A DNA stretch of 17,674 nt from an uncultured Streptococcus sp. (GTDB lineage: Bacteria > Bacillota > Bacilli > Lactobacillales > Streptococcaceae). Positions 14,676 through 17,674 of this stretch are shown piece after piece. The position numbers were made by a program, and so were the translations under genes. The notes below the pieces were generated by a model. That model did not search any database. It was not told the DNA's origin and saw nothing but the letters and a program-made list of their open reading frames with translations. Location of the stretch: assembly GCA_934216185.1 (NCBI GenBank), contig CAKQBM010000020.1, forward strand, positions 1 to 17,674. Direction: 5' to 3'. Position 1 is the first letter of the stretch. Each line of letters begins with the position of its first letter.

Positions 14676-15666
14676 TGATTTTCTCAAGGGAATCAATCAC
14701 TGCTGGGCCATAGTCCATCAATTCATCGTAAGAGATGGTCATGATTTTTTGATTCTTAATAGCAGGAACGCTTTCCAAAACAGCATTTGCCTTCATCAAC
14801 TCTACTGCTTTTTCATCCAATTTTTTATTGCGGTCGCTGGTTACATAGATAATCAATTCAGGATCCATTGACACGAGATTTTCCAAGGTCAAGCCTGATG
14901 TCCCCGTAGCAACGTTTGTATAACCAAGTTGGTTCAGCAAACTTTCTTGCAAAGCAGATTTGTAGGCACCGAAGGTTTGATCATTATAAGCAACCATAAT
15001 CAAAGCCTTTTTCTTTTCACCTTGACTTGCTGGATTTGCTTTCTTAACAGCGTCAATTTTAGCTTGTAATTGGGCTGCGTATTCATTAGCCTTATCCTGA
15101 ACATTAAAAATCATTCCAAGATTTTTGACATCTTCTACGATATTCTCCAAATCTTGCTGAATTGTTGAGAGAGAAGCTTTTTGCGTATAAACTGGGATTT
15201 TGTTTTCATTCCAAGTGCTAACTGTCCCCAAGGATTTTTCAGAAAACATCATGTTTCGACCCATCACAGCGTCTGGCTCATAAGAAAGGACTGTCTCTTG
15301 TGAGACTGTTTTTTTATCCCCAATTTGAGGAATAGTCGCAATCGCGTCCTTGTATTTGTCCGTCACAGCATTGTCTGGATTGAGCATGCCAATAATTTTA
15401 TCCTTCAAGCCTAACTCCAATAAGATTTCAGTGGTTGAAAGATTGTTTGTAATAACTTTTTCAGGTGTCTTGTCAAAGACTTGTTCGACTTCATTCCCTT
15501 TCGCGTCATAGGTTTTGACCGTTAGTGGATAAGTCGTCTCTGTGCTCGCCTTTTGACTTGTCTCTGTGCTAGATTGTGTGGTAGCTTTTTCTGTAGTAGT
15601 GTTACCACAAGCTGTCATGGTTAGGGTAGCTACTGTTACGAGTAAAATACTGAGTGTTTTTTTCAT
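14656..15666 (-). CDS. Iron-type (siderophore/heme) ABC transporter substrate-binding lipoprotein
   Basis: The 336-residue protein has a lipoprotein signal peptide: MKK, a hydrophobic core and the lipobox TMTAC with C20. A Thr/Ser-rich linker follows (about 22-45), then a periplasmic-binding-protein-like domain of the FepB/BtuF (class III, helical-backbone) type, with PEKVITNNLSTTEILLELGL, the TISYDEL segment and a final LEKINDFI helix. It should be anchored on the outer face of the membrane and pass its ligand to the permease. The ligand is not given by sequence; iron siderophore is favoured by the neighbouring esterase, with heme as the alternative. AAGGA lies eight bases before the ATG. 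The gene starts 19 bases after the ATPase gene. Confidence 0.92.
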   Translation of the reverse strand: MKKTLSILLVTVATLTMTACGNTTTEKATTQSSTETSQKASTETTYPLTVKTYDAKGNEVEQVFDKTPEKVITNNLSTTEILLELGLKDKIIGMLNPDNAVTDKYKDAIATIPQIGDKKTVSQETVLSYEPDAVMGRNMMFSEKSLGTVSTWNENKIPVYTQKASLSTIQQDLENIVEDVKNLGMIFNVQDKANEYAAQLQAKIDAVKKANPASQGEKKKALIMVAYNDQTFGAYKSALQESLLNQLGYTNVATGTSGLTLENLVSMDPELIIYVTSDRNKKLDEKAVELMKANAVLESVPAIKNQKIMTISYDELMDYGPAVIDSLEKINDFINK

Positions 15667-15685
15667 CTTGTTTTCCTTTTCATTC

Positions 15686-16441
15686 TTATAAATAGTGAAT
15701 CATAGCTTGCTGGTCTTCGGTCCAAGTCACCTGACTTTGAACTCCGTATACAGTTTGCAATGACTCAGGGGTGATGGTCTCCTTTGGACTCCCTTGGTAA
15801 AGGATTTCCCCTTCTTTCATCAGATAGAGATAATCCGAATAGCGACAAGCAAGTTGAATATCATGTAGGACAGCTAGAACATTGACCTTGAGATTTTTCA
15901 CAATGGCCAACAAGTCTATCTGATACCTGATATCCAGGTGATTGGTTGGTTCGTCCAGGAGCAAGAGAGTCGGTTCTTGCGCCAAGGCGCGGGCTAATAA
16001 GACTCGCTGTTTCTCTCCCCCTGACAGAGACGAATAGAGACGAGTTTTCTTCTCGAGCATATCCACCTTAACGAGGGCATCTTGAACGAGCGCATAATCC
16101 CTTTCCCTTTCCTTCTGTAAAAAAGAGAGGTGGGGAGTTCTTCCCAGCAAGACAATTTCCTCAACTGTACAATCAAACTGCAGCTGGTTAAACTGGGTCA
16201 CAACTGCCATTTGCTTGGCTGTTTCTTTGAGCCTCCATTGTTCCAGAGGCTTTCCATCTAAGCTTATCAAGCCTTTGTCCGCCTTTTCCTGACGATAGAG
16301 GAGTTTAAGCAGGCTGGTTTTTCCACTTCCATTTGGTCCTAATATCGTGTGAAATTGATTCCCTTCAACCTTAAGAGAGACTCCTTTGAGGATTTTTTTC
16401 TCTCCTAGTCCAAAATGGATATCCTGACAAATCAAGTCCAT
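15686..16441 (-). CDS. FecE/BtuD-type ABC transporter ATP-binding protein
   Basis: This 251-residue ATPase powers the FecCD-type importer. It has Walker A GPNGSGKT (35-42, K41), a Q-loop glutamine in VTQFNQ, the ABC signature LSGGEKQ (139-145), Walker B LLLLDEP with D163/E164, NHLD at the D-loop, and the switch histidine in VLHDIQLACRYSD. The pattern VLHDIQLACRYSDYLYLMKEG is typical of the iron/B12 importer ATPases. The ATG follows the permease stop by one base, and GGGAGG near the permease end serves as its ribosome binding site. Confidence 0.96.
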   Translation of the reverse strand: MDLICQDIHFGLGEKKILKGVSLKVEGNQFHTILGPNGSGKTSLLKLLYRQEKADKGLISLDGKPLEQWRLKETAKQMAVVTQFNQLQFDCTVEEIVLLGRTPHLSFLQKERERDYALVQDALVKVDMLEKKTRLYSSLSGGEKQRVLLARALAQEPTLLLLDEPTNHLDIRYQIDLLAIVKNLKVNVLAVLHDIQLACRYSDYLYLMKEGEILYQGSPKETITPESLQTVYGVQSQVTWTEDQQAMIHYL

Positions 16442-16442
16442 A

Positions 16443-17489
16443 TCAGACTCTCACCTCCCTTCTCCTACCTCCAACAATGTAGATAAAGAAGGGAGCACCT
16501 ACTAAGGCTGTGAAAATACCAATAGGAAGCTCTGCGTTTGGAATGATGATACGAGAAAGTACGTCTGCCCAGATGACAAAGAGAGCACCCAGTATGGTCG
16601 CAACAGGAAAAAGCCTCCTGTAATTCGTTCCTACTAACCCTATAGCTAAATGTGGAGTAATCAGACCGACAAATCCAATAATCCCACAGGTTGCCACTAA
16701 TACTGCTGTTAGCACAGCTACCATTGTCACATAAAGATACCAATAAAAGCGTAAGGGAATCCCCAAAGTTAAAGCAGCCTCATCTCCCATCATCATCGCA
16801 TTGAAAACACGATACTGAGTAGAGAAAAATAGAAAGGCTATTCCTACTACTATAGTTGGCAGGACCAAGTCTGCCCAGGAAGTCCCAGCGAGCGACCCCA
16901 TGGTCCAAAACTTAATGGTCATCACACTGTCCGCATTAGCGCCGACTGAGATAATAAAGTTTGAAAAAGCCAGAAAGAGAGCGTTGACCACCGTTCCTGA
17001 TAAGATCAGACTGGAAGTCGTCATTCTTCCCTGCATAGAGGCAATGATGAGGACAGCAATTGTTGCCAAAATAGCTCCAAGAAAAGCGCCAAGGCTAATC
17101 ATCACTTTTAAACCAAGAATGATGCTCAAGGTTGCACCTAGAGTTGCACCCGCAGATATTCCTAAGACATAAGGTTCTGCGATGGGATTGTTCACTGTAG
17201 ACTGCATCACGCTACCACACATAGAAAGGCCTGCTCCTACTATCAGACCTAACAATACTCGGGGGAATCTCATGTTCCATACAATGGCAAGAGTAGACTT
17301 GGAAACCTCTCCTATCTCAAGAGGAAATCCTAACCTGCTCAAAATAATCCGATAGGTATCTCCTAGATGAATCGCAACAGATCCCATAGAAACTGCTAGA
17401 AAGAGAGAGACCCCTAAAATACCTAGCAAAATACCTAAAAGTAACACAAATTGCAGGTCTTGTCGGCTTCCAGAAAACTTGGAAAGCAT
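16443..17489 (-). CDS. FecCD-family ABC transporter permease
   Basis: This 348-residue protein is a multi-helix membrane permease of the BtuC/FecCD family, which imports ferric siderophores, heme or cobalamin. It contains the family motif GLSMCGSVMQSTVNNPIAEP followed by YVLGISAGA, and the C-terminal block GFVGLITPH...ELPIGIFTALVGAPFF. Hydrophobicity suggests about nine or ten helices. Only one permease gene is present, so the channel is probably a homodimer, unlike operons with paired FecC and FecD. It is the first gene of the operon, with AAAGGAGG five bases before the ATG and a strong promoter at 17539-17567. Confidence 0.95.
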   Translation of the reverse strand: MLSKFSGSRQDLQFVLLLGILLGILGVSLFLAVSMGSVAIHLGDTYRIILSRLGFPLEIGEVSKSTLAIVWNMRFPRVLLGLIVGAGLSMCGSVMQSTVNNPIAEPYVLGISAGATLGATLSIILGLKVMISLGAFLGAILATIAVLIIASMQGRMTTSSLILSGTVVNALFLAFSNFIISVGANADSVMTIKFWTMGSLAGTSWADLVLPTIVVGIAFLFFSTQYRVFNAMMMGDEAALTLGIPLRFYWYLYVTMVAVLTAVLVATCGIIGFVGLITPHLAIGLVGTNYRRLFPVATILGALFVIWADVLSRIIIPNAELPIGIFTALVGAPFFIYIVGGRRREVRV

Positions 17490-17522
17490 GTAAACCTCCT
17501 TTGATAGAATATTAAAAATTTA

Positions 17523-17539
17523 GAAAATTTTCATGAAAA
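17523..17539. promoter_or_regulatory. Overlapping palindromes at the iron-operon transcription start (candidate operator)
   Basis: GAAAATTTTC (17523-17532) and TTTTCATGAAAA (17528-17539) are both perfect palindromes that share five bases. The second touches the -10 element, so a bound repressor would cover the predicted start. This fits metal-dependent repression of the operon. I cannot match it with confidence to a named Fur, DtxR/MtsR or PerR box. Confidence 0.45.
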
Positions 17540-17567
17540 GTATACCATATTTTCAACTAGGTAACAA
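17539..17567 (-). promoter_or_regulatory. Promoter of the iron-uptake/esterase operon
   Basis: Read on the minus strand, TTGTTA (17562-17567), a 17-base spacer and TATACT (17539-17544) preceded by TGG make a strong promoter about 50 bases before the permease ATG. The sequence from 17568 to 17674 holds no gene I can support; a further TATAAT occurs on the minus strand at 17621-17626 without a well-spaced -35. Confidence 0.8.
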
Positions 17568-17674
17568 GCTGAAAAAAATGAATATAGTTGGTCTTACAGT
17601 GCTAGGAACCGTAACCGAAGATTATACTTGAACATATCGAGGTAAGGTGACAACGTAAAAAGCCCTCTGAAAAT

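Noticed and set aside
17621..17650. Second promoter upstream of the permease (TATAAT on minus at 17621-17626)
   Set aside because: The nearest TTGTCA-like -35 is 21 bases away, too far for a reliable call.
1..17674. CRISPR arrays, tRNA or rRNA genes, toxin-antitoxin pairs, restriction or phage genes, and intact insertion sequences
   Set aside because: None was seen by eye on either strand. The genes are mostly housekeeping and transport, and no repeat-spacer pattern or cloverleaf was found.

Overview
The window looks like a chromosomal segment of a mitis-group Streptococcus (S. pneumoniae, S. mitis, S. oralis or a close relative). This is inferred from the low-GC coding style, AAGGAGG-type ribosome binding sites, many 17-bp-spaced TTGNNA/TATAAT promoters, the gene neighbourhood cmk - LysM membrane protein - ferredoxin - glycosyltransferase - galE - oxidoreductase - Nif3 - TrmK, and a short repeat at about 10415-10523 that resembles the RUP-type repeats of pneumococcus and its relatives. 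No database search was possible, so species-level placement is open.

Left third (1-6929), mostly minus strand. A truncated membrane protein (1-286) follows a zinc-ribbon YjdM/PhnA-family protein with a well-formed promoter. Next come a LysM membrane protein and cytidylate kinase (cmk), ending at a clear terminator. A small [4Fe-4S] ferredoxin (fer) is transcribed the other way and appears to be made from a leaderless mRNA. galE and a GtrB/DPM1-like membrane glycosyltransferase form a tightly coupled pair behind a strong promoter. Behind an extended -10 promoter, trmK (tRNA A22 methyltransferase), a Nif3-like metalloprotein and a FAD-dependent amine/amino-acid-type oxidoreductase form another operon.

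Middle (6930-13982). A large SWIM/SNF2 helicase (plus strand) stands alone and ends at a bidirectional-looking terminator. About 430 bp without an intact gene follows, holding a RUP-like repeat and short decayed coding remnants. A CtpE-like P-type cation ATPase (minus) diverges from a PlsC-like acyltransferase (plus). Their shared upstream region has two good promoters and a tandem 14-bp repeat abutting one of them. A perfect 8-bp hairpin separates the acyltransferase from the convergent next operon.

Right third (13983-17674). An iron-type uptake operon runs on the minus strand: a single FecCD permease, an ABC ATPase, a lipoprotein binding protein, and then a cytosolic esterase of the enterochelin-esterase (Fes/IroE) kind that overlaps the binding-protein gene. 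The likely logic is that the transporter imports a ferric siderophore (or similar chelate) and the esterase cuts it to release iron. No siderophore synthesis genes are visible, so this would be uptake of a foreign chelator. The promoter carries overlapping perfect palindromes that could be an operator.

Most of the window is ordinary housekeeping chromosome. The points most worth a second look are the transporter-esterase cassette and its operator, the lysine in the transmembrane-4 motif of the P-type ATPase, two predicted leaderless genes, the tandem repeat before the acyltransferase promoter, and the decayed intergenic island.
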